From NCBI GenBank assembly GCA_017556885.1, contig JAFYLV010000177.1, positions 1 to 6,786 on the forward strand: DNA of 6,786 bases. Reading direction: 5' to 3'. The position numbers and the translations under genes are program-made. Source of the DNA: Clostridia bacterium (GTDB lineage: Bacteria > Bacillota > Clostridia > Oscillospirales > QAMX01). Shown here piece after piece: positions 1 to 5,823 of this stretch (positions within the stretch are counted from its first letter, which is position 1; every line of letters begins with the position of its first letter). A model generated the notes under the pieces. It saw only the letters and a program-made list of their open reading frames with translations. It was not told the origin of the DNA and ran no database searches.

Positions 1-72
1 AAGCGTGGACGGATCGGCAAGGATCGCGCGGTAGAATGCATCCGCCGCAGGGTTTCGAAAGTCACGTTTCAT
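1..72 (-). CDS. Partial CDS, N-terminus only, fifth gene of the leftward operon, function unknown
   Basis: A leftward reading frame opens with ATG at 72-70 and stays open to the left edge, giving 24 residues that begin MKRDFRNPAADAFYRAIL. The start is supported by a GGAGG sequence (CCTCC on the + strand at 81-85) placed 8 bases upstream, and by its position 18 bases after the stop of the acetylesterase gene on the same strand. It is therefore very likely co-transcribed with the glycyl radical enzyme operon. There is no signal peptide in what is visible: the first residues are charged. The fragment is too short to assign a family. Being downstream of an acetylesterase and a dehydrogenase, a carbohydrate-active or sugar-metabolising enzyme is plausible, but this is only context. 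Confidence 0.65.
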   Translation of the reverse strand, partial: MKRDFRNPAADAFYRAILADPSTL

Positions 73-90
73 AACGGCAGCCTCCGGAAA

Positions 91-888
91 TCAAAGCAGC
101 TTTGCGAGGGCCTCGCCGGCGGCGCGGCCAAGCTTTTCGAGGCCGACGGCACCGAAATGGCCACCGACGTTGGGGTTCATGTTGGCAGGATCCTGCTCAA
201 GCTCCGCGGTGAGCCGGGTGAGCATGGTAAAGAGGGGATGGGAGGCGCAGACATCCTCCTGCGCTGCGATGATGCCCTCATCCCAGGCCGTTTTGCAGAA
301 ATGTCCCACACGGATGACGCCGAAGCGCTCAAGCCCGAACTCGGCGGCAAAGGCCTCGCCGAGGGCGACGAGGCGCTCGGCATAGGTCTCACGGGTGCAG
401 TGGAAGATGGAATCGCTTTCGCCCTGCAGCCACATCAGGGATACGGAGCGGACGGCGTAGGTCTCGCCTGCCTTGCGGATGCCGGCCTGCACCTTGCGGA
501 GAAGAACGGTATAGCCGTCGGTGCCGGGAAGCCACTGGTGAACCTGAGTGGAACCCTTTGCGGCATGGATGGCAAGCACCTCACGGTCGGTGGCGGCATG
601 CACGGCGGCGCAAGCCGCAGGGACAAGGCTGGCATTTTTATAGCAGGCTTCGCCGAGAACATTTTCGTCAAGCCACTGCTGGAGCGGGATGCCGTCGGTA
701 AAGGGGGGATAGCCCTCGCTTCCGTCGGCACGGAGATTTTCGCCGACGGGGTCAGTGAGGGGATGGAGCGAATCGGTGAGATAGCGGTATTCGTATGCGC
801 CGCAGACGGCGCCGTCAAGATATCGCCCTTCGGCCTGTCCCTGCATGTTGGACTGACCGGCAAAAATAATGATATCGATCTCTTTCAT
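91..888 (-). CDS. SASA / CE6-like carbohydrate acetylesterase (SGNH fold), cytoplasmic
   Basis: A 265-residue protein of the sialate O-acetylesterase (SASA, formerly DUF303) / carbohydrate esterase 6 type, which removes O-acetyl groups from sugars. Seen in the sequence: the nucleophile block FAGQSNMQGQ at residues 9-18 (Ser13), the WLQGESD block at 153-159 (Glu157), and a C-terminal GGHFGAVG block with His244. From memory of characterised CE6 enzymes, the triad is Ser-His-Glu with the Glu in this GES motif, so the catalytic set looks complete. The N-terminus runs straight into the first beta strand, with no signal peptide or anchor, so the protein should act in the cytoplasm on an imported or internally made substrate. 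The start at 888 follows the dehydrogenase stop by one base, with a GGTGA sequence 6 bases upstream inside that gene's end, which suggests translational coupling. The true substrate is unknown; other acyl esters are possible. Confidence 0.85.
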   Translation of the reverse strand: MKEIDIIIFAGQSNMQGQAEGRYLDGAVCGAYEYRYLTDSLHPLTDPVGENLRADGSEGYPPFTDGIPLQQWLDENVLGEACYKNASLVPAACAAVHAATDREVLAIHAAKGSTQVHQWLPGTDGYTVLLRKVQAGIRKAGETYAVRSVSLMWLQGESDSIFHCTRETYAERLVALGEAFAAEFGLERFGVIRVGHFCKTAWDEGIIAAQEDVCASHPLFTMLTRLTAELEQDPANMNPNVGGHFGAVGLEKLGRAAGEALAKLL

Positions 889-889
889 G

Positions 890-1984
890 TCATTTCACCA
901 ACATGGTCTTGATATTGGAGCCGGATTTAGCATCAGCAAAGGCGGCGTTGATATCGTCGATGCGATATTTGTTGGCAAGCTTTTCGATCTTGCTGTGCAG
1001 CTCGGGATGTGCCTCAAGGAACGCGACATAGTCCTTGACATCGGGGATGGAATACTGGGAGGAGCCGAAGATGCGGAGCGCCTTGAAGGTGATGATCTGC
1101 GGCTGGATCTCCACGCCGCCGGAGGCGCTGTACTGTCCGGGGACGAGGTAGATGCCGCGGTTGCGGAGGATATCCATACCCTGTACGATGGCACGGGGAG
1201 CGCCGGAGGCCTCGAAGCAGAGATCCACGCCGAGACCGCCGTTTTCTGCGGCGAGGGCGGCGGTGACGGCTTCCTCACCCTCCTTGGCAAGACTGAAGAC
1301 CCGGTCGGCGCCAAGCTCCAGCGCGAGAGCCTCGCGCTTTGCGTTTTTTCCGGAGGAAATGGCATAAACCTTTTCAATGCCGAGAGATTTCAGATACATA
1401 ACGCCGAAGATGCCCACGGGACCGAGTCCCTGCACCACGGCAACGCGCACCTCGGAGAAATCGACGCCGCCGCGCTTTGCCAGGCGGACTGCATGGAATG
1501 CCGTCGGACCGGGGCAGGCAAAGGTGGCTGCAACGGCAGGATCAACAGACTCGGGGATGCGGATGAGGTTTGCAAGCGGGGTGAAGTTTTTCTCAACATA
1601 GCCGCCCCAAAGGTAGGGAGACTCGTCGATGGAACCGCCGTTGGTGACCTTCATCGCGACGCAGTTTGCATCGTCGCCGGTGCGGCACAGCAGGCACTCG
1701 CCGCAGGGAACAGCGATATCGGCAATGACGGCATCGCCAAGCTTCAGACCGTAGGCGGCGGCCTCATCGGGGTTTACATCCTCGATGCGTCCAACAAATT
1801 CGTGGCCGATGACCGTGGGGGGCTCGACGGAAAGTTTTCCGTTGTGGAAATGGATATCCGTGCCGCAGATGCCGCTGGCGATCAGATCCATACGGGCATA
1901 GCCGGACGGCGCGGACACGACGGGGAACTCGCGCACTTCAAAATCTTTGTTCGGGCCCATAAAGACCGCTGCTTTTGCTTTCAT
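890..1984 (-). CDS. Zinc-dependent MDR alcohol/polyol dehydrogenase
   Basis: A 364-residue medium-chain dehydrogenase/reductase that interconverts an alcohol and an aldehyde or ketone using NAD(P). The N-terminal GroES-like domain has the catalytic zinc ligands: Cys40 in GICGTD, His61-Glu62 in GHEFVG, and probably Cys157. The structural zinc lobe is intact, with four cysteines at 94, 97, 100 and 108. The Rossmann domain carries GLGPVG at 186-191. The usual acidic residue at the end of the second Rossmann strand, which binds the NAD ribose, is missing; the region reads AISSGKNAKR (208-217), with Ser and basic residues, so NADP(H) preference is possible (inference). Length is normal for the family. 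The start at 1984 has an AGGAGG site at 2000-1995, overlapping the activase stop. Third in the operon, it could supply the substrate of the glycyl radical enzyme or reduce its carbonyl product. Exact substrate cannot be read from sequence; sorbitol, threonine and butanediol dehydrogenases share this architecture. Confidence 0.9.
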   Translation of the reverse strand: MKAKAAVFMGPNKDFEVREFPVVSAPSGYARMDLIASGICGTDIHFHNGKLSVEPPTVIGHEFVGRIEDVNPDEAAAYGLKLGDAVIADIAVPCGECLLCRTGDDANCVAMKVTNGGSIDESPYLWGGYVEKNFTPLANLIRIPESVDPAVAATFACPGPTAFHAVRLAKRGGVDFSEVRVAVVQGLGPVGIFGVMYLKSLGIEKVYAISSGKNAKREALALELGADRVFSLAKEGEEAVTAALAAENGGLGVDLCFEASGAPRAIVQGMDILRNRGIYLVPGQYSASGGVEIQPQIITFKALRIFGSSQYSIPDVKDYVAFLEAHPELHSKIEKLANKYRIDDINAAFADAKSGSNIKTMLVK

Positions 1985-1994
1985 TTTTGTTGAT

Positions 1995-2000
1995 CCTCCT
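1995..2000 (-). promoter_or_regulatory. Ribosome binding site of the MDR dehydrogenase
   Basis: A perfect AGGAGG on the minus strand, 10 bases before the ATG at 1984. Its first base overlaps the TAA stop of the activase (2002-2000), so ribosomes ending the activase finish on this site. It fixes the start codon of the dehydrogenase. Confidence 0.85.
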
Positions 2001-2764
2001 TATGATTCCATGGTTACGGTAAAATAATTTTCATAGAGCTTGCGGAGCCGGGATTTTTCCTCCGCCGTTTGGGGCGGGGTCTCACGATAGGCATAGGCAA
2101 GACCGAGAGCCTCATATTTTCCGCTGCCGAGGCGGTGAAAGGGAAGAAGATCCACTTTCGTTATGCCGAATTCCTTCAGCCGGGCGCAAATTAAGGAAAC
2201 GTCCTCTTCGGCGGTGTTGAAGCCGGGGATGAGAGGGATGCGGATGCGGACCGATGCACCCTCGGAGAGAAGCTTTTGCAGGTTTTCCTCCACAAGGGAG
2301 AGGTCGCCGCCGACGGTATCGCGGAATTTTTGCGGGCTTGCGGTCTTATAGTCCCAGAGCCATGCATCCGCAAAGGGGATCAGAGCCTCGACGGCAGAAA
2401 AGGGAGCATAGCCTGCGGTGTCAATAAAAAGGGAGATGCCCGCGGCTTTCAGACGTGCGGCAAGCTTTGCCGCGGCTGCGGCCTGCAGGAGAACTTCGCC
2501 GCCGGAGAAGGTCACGCCCCCGCCGCTTTCACGGTAGAAATCGGCATCTTCGGTAAGCTCGGCGAAAATCGCATCCTCCGTCATGCGGCGGCCGCAGATT
2601 TGCGCCCCGGCGGGATAGTTGAGCGTGACGGGGGCGGCGGAGAGAGTCTCGGGGTTATGGCACCAGGGGCAGCGCAGGTTGCAGCCCTTGAAAAAGAGCG
2701 TGGCGCGGATGCCATCCCCGTCGCCAACGGAGAAATGCTGGATGTTTGCAATATTTGCATCCAT
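2000..2764 (-). CDS. Glycyl radical enzyme activating protein (radical SAM), short form without ferredoxin-like insert
   Basis: A 254-residue radical SAM protein that should install the glycyl radical on the enzyme encoded just upstream. It has the radical SAM cysteines CxxxCxxC at Cys28, Cys32 and Cys35 in GCNLRCPWC, followed by HNPET, and the GGGVTFSGGE motif at 81-90, both typical of glycyl radical activases. It opens with IQHFSVGDGDGIR, matching the family's usual start before the cluster. Only 46 residues separate the last cluster cysteine from GGGVTFSGGE, with one lone cysteine (Cys57). The ferredoxin-like insert that carries extra iron-sulfur clusters in many activases, such as those of glycerol and choline enzymes, is therefore absent, and the architecture is like that of the pyruvate formate-lyase activase. 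The start at 2764 has AGGAG (2777-2773) 8 bases upstream, overlapping the stop of the glycyl radical enzyme. The gap is 11 bases, so the pair is clearly coupled. Confidence 0.93.
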   Translation of the reverse strand: MDANIANIQHFSVGDGDGIRATLFFKGCNLRCPWCHNPETLSAAPVTLNYPAGAQICGRRMTEDAIFAELTEDADFYRESGGGVTFSGGEVLLQAAAAAKLAARLKAAGISLFIDTAGYAPFSAVEALIPFADAWLWDYKTASPQKFRDTVGGDLSLVEENLQKLLSEGASVRIRIPLIPGFNTAEEDVSLICARLKEFGITKVDLLPFHRLGSGKYEALGLAYAYRETPPQTAEEKSRLRKLYENYFTVTMES

Positions 2765-2775
2765 AAACGGGGCTC

Positions 2776-4881
2776 CTATTCGTGCTGGGTGCGGCTGAGA
2801 ATATCCAGCTGCACCTCCCGGGCAAGGCGGACGTAATATTCCGAGAAGCCGCTGACGCGCACCACAAGGGTGGGATATTTCTCCGGATGATCCATGGCAT
2901 CCAGAAGGATCTCACGGGAGGTGGCGTTCATCTGGATCTCCTGTCCGCCCCGGGCAAAATAGGTGCGGACCAGGGCGGCAAGCTTTTTAAGTTTATCACC
3001 CTCAAACATGGAGGGGGAGAATTTCTGGTTGATGACCGTTCCGCAGGCGACCTTGGTATAGTCGGGTTTGGAAACGCTCAAAAGCGTGGAGGTCGCGCCG
3101 CGGGTATCCCGTCCGTAGGTGGGAGAGGCGGCGTCGGACAGAGGTTCGCCGGCCTTGCGGCCGTCGGGGGTCGCGCCGATGCGGCGTCCGGCATAGATGT
3201 TCTGCACATTTGCGGCCATGGCGATGTAGAAGCGGCCGTTATCGGGGGTGCGGAAGCGGTCAAATTCACCGGCAAGGAAATCCAAAAACCAAACGGCATA
3301 TTTGTCTGCAAAATCATCGTTATTGCCGTATTTCGGGGCGGCAAGAAGCATTTTTTGCAGATCCTCATACCCCTCAAAGTTTGCGGCGAGGGCATCCCGA
3401 AGCTCCGAAAGGGTGGCGGCGCGGTCGGTAAAGACGACCTTTTCAATGGCGGCAAGGGAGTCTGCCGTGGTGCCGACGCCCATGAGAACGGCACCGTGAG
3501 CGGAGGGGTATTTTGTGCCGCCGTTGTTGATATCCAGTCCGCGCTCGACACATTCCCGGCAGAAGCAGGAAAGAAAGGGGGAGGGGAAGGCATCCTGCCG
3601 GATGCCGCCGTTCTTTGCATTGAAGGAGGCACAGTATTCCGCGGCGCCCACAGAAAGCTCAGCCTCCAGAAGAGACATGAAGTCCTTCATGGAGGAGATG
3701 CTGTCCGCATCGGTGCGGGTAATGCCGACGGAGTTGTTGTAGGTGCTGATGCCTCCGTTCAGCACATAATCGATGAAACGGGGGACGTCAAAACGGCCGT
3801 CCGACCAGGCAGGCTGCTGACCGGCAAGGAAGTTTTCAATGCAGCCGACCATGCAGTAGTTGTAAACGTCTTCCTTTTCATATCCCATGCGCAGCAGGGC
3901 AGGGATGTTGACCTCGTCGTTCATCAGTGCAGGATAGCCAAGTCCCGTGCCGATGCTTTCCAGGCATGCAAGCAGGAAATCCTCCGGCGTTTCCTTTGAA
4001 ATGCGGGCGGAAAGGTTCGGTCCGGGGGCGTTGCAGGCACGGACGGCCTGCAGGATGCATCGGGAAAGTCCGTTGACGGAGGTGCTTCCGTCGGTTTCGG
4101 TGCCGCCGATGCAGATGTTGACAACATCGGAGGTGGGGATCTTTGTAAAGGTGTTGCAAAGAAGCTCCACCGCTTCTTCATCGGTCAGCCGTCCGGCGGC
4201 AATATCGGCGGCATAGAGGGGATAAAGATACTGGTCCATCCGTCCGAGGGCCATAGCGCCGCGTTCTTCCAGCATAAAGGCGGTGTGGCAAAACCATACC
4301 AGCTGCAGTCCCTCCGCAAAGGTGGAGGGGGCGGCGCAAAGCAGGGCGCGGCAGTTTTTGGAAATAAAGGAAAGTCGATCCTCGTCGTAGTCATCAAGAC
4401 CGAAAAGTCCCTCGGCTGCAGCGGCATAGTTTGCGATGAGCCGTCCGAAGCCCTGCAGGGCGACGGTCATGCCCTCCAGCGTCTGCAGCCGGTCGGGGTC
4501 GGCGGCGTGGACGGCACGGGAATTTTCAATGTCCTCATGAAGGCCGGGCAGACCGCGAGTGAGGATATAGGCATAATCGGGGGCAAAGTGGCTGTCGTTG
4601 GTCCAAAATTCACGCTTTCCTAAGGATGCTAAAAATCGGTTTGCGTGTTCGAGGACTTCCTGCGGTCCGACATAGCTTGCGCCGCGCAGACAGCCAACGA
4701 TGAGATCGTTTTTGTGGATGTGAGTGCCGGCATAAGAAAACAGACCGGCAACGCCGTAGGCGCGCAGCAGGGGAAGGGGGGCACGGATATGTTCGCGCAT
4801 CCCGAGAAAACGGTAATAGGCAGGGGTGAATTTGCCGCGGGGAGCCGTGAATTCTTCCCGCAGAGCTTCGTAGAGTTTCAT
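2776..4881 (-). CDS. Glycyl radical enzyme, eliminase (dehydratase/lyase) type, substrate unknown
   Basis: A 701-residue glycyl radical enzyme. The radical loop is RVSGFS at 675-680 with Gly678, 23 residues from the C-terminus. The active-site loop is YCMVGCIEN, with thiyl Cys347 and base Glu349. This Cys-x-Glu marks the eliminases (glycerol and hydroxyproline dehydratases, choline lyase, isethionate lyase), not pyruvate formate-lyase, which has Cys-Cys. Asp361, 12 residues after Glu349, fits Asp447 of clostridial glycerol dehydratase, and His98 in SHFAPDY fits its His164. The His281-Ser282 pair that holds glycerol there is replaced by Gly208-Ala209, before GRMDQYLYPLY (213-223). Other family motifs: TPDGRKAGEPLSDAASP near 571-587 and GGTKYPS at 454-460. 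These comparisons are from memory. The Cys-to-Gly distance (331) matches that enzyme, but the part before the Cys is about 86 residues shorter, largely between DLIVG (59-63) and His98. No microcompartment-targeting extension is present. The start at 4881 has GAGGTGA 7 bases upstream. The class call is firm; the substrate is not. Confidence 0.92.
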   Translation of the reverse strand: MKLYEALREEFTAPRGKFTPAYYRFLGMREHIRAPLPLLRAYGVAGLFSYAGTHIHKNDLIVGCLRGASYVGPQEVLEHANRFLASLGKREFWTNDSHFAPDYAYILTRGLPGLHEDIENSRAVHAADPDRLQTLEGMTVALQGFGRLIANYAAAAEGLFGLDDYDEDRLSFISKNCRALLCAAPSTFAEGLQLVWFCHTAFMLEERGAMALGRMDQYLYPLYAADIAAGRLTDEEAVELLCNTFTKIPTSDVVNICIGGTETDGSTSVNGLSRCILQAVRACNAPGPNLSARISKETPEDFLLACLESIGTGLGYPALMNDEVNIPALLRMGYEKEDVYNYCMVGCIENFLAGQQPAWSDGRFDVPRFIDYVLNGGISTYNNSVGITRTDADSISSMKDFMSLLEAELSVGAAEYCASFNAKNGGIRQDAFPSPFLSCFCRECVERGLDINNGGTKYPSAHGAVLMGVGTTADSLAAIEKVVFTDRAATLSELRDALAANFEGYEDLQKMLLAAPKYGNNDDFADKYAVWFLDFLAGEFDRFRTPDNGRFYIAMAANVQNIYAGRRIGATPDGRKAGEPLSDAASPTYGRDTRGATSTLLSVSKPDYTKVACGTVINQKFSPSMFEGDKLKKLAALVRTYFARGGQEIQMNATSREILLDAMDHPEKYPTLVVRVSGFSEYYVRLAREVQLDILSRTQHE

Positions 4882-4888
4882 AAACAGA

Positions 4889-4895
4889 TCACCTC
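4889..4895 (-). promoter_or_regulatory. Ribosome binding site of the glycyl radical enzyme
   Basis: GAGGTGA on the minus strand with 7 bases to the ATG at 4881. It lies directly next to the predicted transcription start near 4896, so the leader is only about 15 bases, leaving no room for a riboswitch or attenuator ahead of the operon. Confidence 0.8.
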
Positions 4896-4896
4896 A

Positions 4897-4938
4897 CTTT
4901 GCATTATAAGTGACTGCCACGTCTTTGCCAATGCAGAG
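4897..4938. repeat. Inverted repeat spanning the glycyl radical enzyme promoter, candidate operator
   Basis: CTTTGCATT at 4897-4905 and AATGCAGAG at 4930-4938 are inverted copies with 8 of 9 bases matching, centres about 33 bases apart (roughly three helical turns). The left arm covers the start site and the edge of the -10 box; the right arm overlaps the -35 box. The TTTGC core also recurs directly at 4898 and 4924. AraC-family proteins usually bind direct repeats, so the binding protein is uncertain, and a chance match is possible in a short region. Confidence 0.35.
4903..4931 (-). promoter_or_regulatory. Predicted sigma-70-type promoter of the glycyl radical enzyme operon
   Basis: Reading leftward, TTGGCA (4931-4926) is followed after exactly 17 bases by a perfect TATAAT (4908-4903). 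The expected transcription start is near 4896, just ahead of the ribosome binding site. The -35 differs from consensus at one position. The promoter is close to constitutive strength on paper, so control is probably by repression or by a regulator acting over it (inference). Confidence 0.75.
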
Positions 4939-4950
4939 AATTAAAAAATC

Positions 4951-4979
4951 TTGACAAAATGAATATAAAATTATATGAT
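4951..4979 (+). promoter_or_regulatory. Predicted sigma-70-type promoter of the araC-type regulator operon
   Basis: A perfect TTGACA at 4951-4956, a 17-base spacer and TATGAT at 4974-4979 (one mismatch to TATAAT) form a near-consensus promoter pointing right. The start site is expected near 4986, giving a leader of about 15 bases before the regulator ATG at 5002. The -35 is 19 bases from the -35 of the divergent promoter, so the two promoters are back to back and one bound regulator could affect both. The spacer and -10 also contain an AT-rich palindrome, ATATAA-AA-TTATAT (4963-4976), which may be chance. Confidence 0.8.
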
Positions 4980-4987
4980 ACACAAAA

Positions 4988-4996
4988 GGGAGGGAG
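4988..4996 (+). promoter_or_regulatory. Ribosome binding site that sets the regulator start
   Basis: GGGAGGGAG, containing GGAGG at 4989-4993, lies 8 bases before ATG 5002. The in-frame upstream ATG at 4975 has no such site and falls inside the predicted -10 box, so 5002 is the better start. Confidence 0.85.
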
Positions 4997-5001
4997 CGCC
5001 C

Positions 5002-5823
5002 ATGCAGTATATGGATATCACACGTTTGCCGGAGATCTGCTTTGCCCATGCCTACAGTGCGTCAAATTACAGGAATACTTTTAAAGAAAATCGGGAGACT
5101 GTGGAGGTCACCTTCGTGGCAGAGGGTGAATTAACGCTGCGCAAAGGCGGCTCTGAATGGCATGCAGGACCTGGAGATATTCTTTGTTTGATTCACGATG
5201 AGGACTGCGAGATATTCTCCCTTGGGTATCATGCCCACCGCACGGTGTGTGCCCGGGTGGACTGGGTGGAAACGGAATCGGAAAACGGACTTGTACTGCC
5301 GCCGGTGACTCCGGCGGGAGAAGGCACAGAGGCGGTCTGTCGCCGCATTGACGATTTGATTTGGAGCCCCTACCGACATGAGGGGACGGCGGTGCGCGGC
5401 GGCGCGGCTTTTCTGGAGATCCTTTCCCGGATCGATGCCATCGGACGGGAGCAGTCCCGCCGCATCCCCGAGGGGGAGATGCTGGTGCGCCGGGCAAAAC
5501 GCTATATTTACCGGAATCTGGACCGGCCGATCACCCAACGGGAGATCGCGGCGCATCTTGGCATTACACCCCAGTATCTGTGTAATATTTTCCGCCGGGC
5601 GGAGGGAAAATCCCTCATCCGGTATGTCAACACAGCCAAGCTCAAAGGGGTGGAGGCGCTGATGGAGAAGGAACATATCCGGCTCTACGAGGCGGCGCGC
5701 CGCTTTGGATATCAGGATGCAAATTACGTCTCAGGACTGTATAAAAAAATCTTCGGCCGGAATATCACCGATCGCCCCAGCCGTAACGGCGAGGGCTGGG
5801 CCGATGAGGAGAAAAGCATATGA
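5002..5823 (+). CDS. AraC-family transcriptional regulator with N-terminal cupin-like sensor domain
   Basis: A 273-residue regulator from the start chosen here. Residues about 30-90 look like the AraC-type cupin ligand-binding barrel: a beta-rich stretch with VTFVAEGELTLRKGG, then HAGPGDILCL, the turn typical of these domains. The C-terminal part holds the two helix-turn-helix units of the AraC/XylS domain: PITQREIAAHLGITPQYLCNIF near 176-197, and RLYEAARRFGYQDANYVSGL near 227-246, followed by YKKIFG. The end is slightly unusual: the common SPxxYR segment after the second unit is replaced by NITDRPSRN and an acidic tail. The gene is divergent from the glycyl radical enzyme operon and shares its 120-base control region, so it most likely regulates that operon in response to a sugar-like or polyol-like effector (inference). 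It ends in a 4-base ATGA overlap with the next gene. Confidence 0.9.
   Translation: MQYMDITRLPEICFAHAYSASNYRNTFKENRETVEVTFVAEGELTLRKGGSEWHAGPGDILCLIHDEDCEIFSLGYHAHRTVCARVDWVETESENGLVLPPVTPAGEGTEAVCRRIDDLIWSPYRHEGTAVRGGAAFLEILSRIDAIGREQSRRIPEGEMLVRRAKRYIYRNLDRPITQREIAAHLGITPQYLCNIFRRAEGKSLIRYVNTAKLKGVEALMEKEHIRLYEAARRFGYQDANYVSGLYKKIFGRNITDRPSRNGEGWADEEKSI

Noticed and set aside
157..912. Rightward open frame of 251 codons antisense to the acetylesterase
   Set aside because: The leftward frame has all SASA/CE6 catalytic blocks and a coupled start; the antisense frame has neither motifs nor a start context.
869..1993. Long rightward open frame of 374 codons antisense to the dehydrogenase
   Set aside because: It mirrors the MDR dehydrogenase, whose zinc and Rossmann motifs are clear. 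The antisense product shows no recognisable domain and no ribosome binding site fits; it is a by-product of GC-rich codon use.
2782..3999. Rightward open frame of 405 codons antisense to the glycyl radical enzyme
   Set aside because: The opposite strand holds an unmistakable glycyl radical enzyme across the whole stretch. The antisense translation is low-complexity Gly/Ala-rich with no family motif.
2776..4881. Pyruvate formate-lyase identity for the glycyl radical enzyme
   Set aside because: Pyruvate formate-lyase has adjacent Cys-Cys in the active site; this protein has Cys-Ile-Glu, the eliminase signature.
2776..4881. A microcompartment-associated glycyl radical locus
   Set aside because: No shell protein genes are present, the enzyme has no N-terminal targeting extension, and no acylating aldehyde dehydrogenase is seen. 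Genes outside the window could still change this.
4882..4902. A riboswitch or attenuator leader before the glycyl radical enzyme
   Set aside because: The predicted leader is about 15 bases, too short for any structured element, and nothing resembling one was seen.
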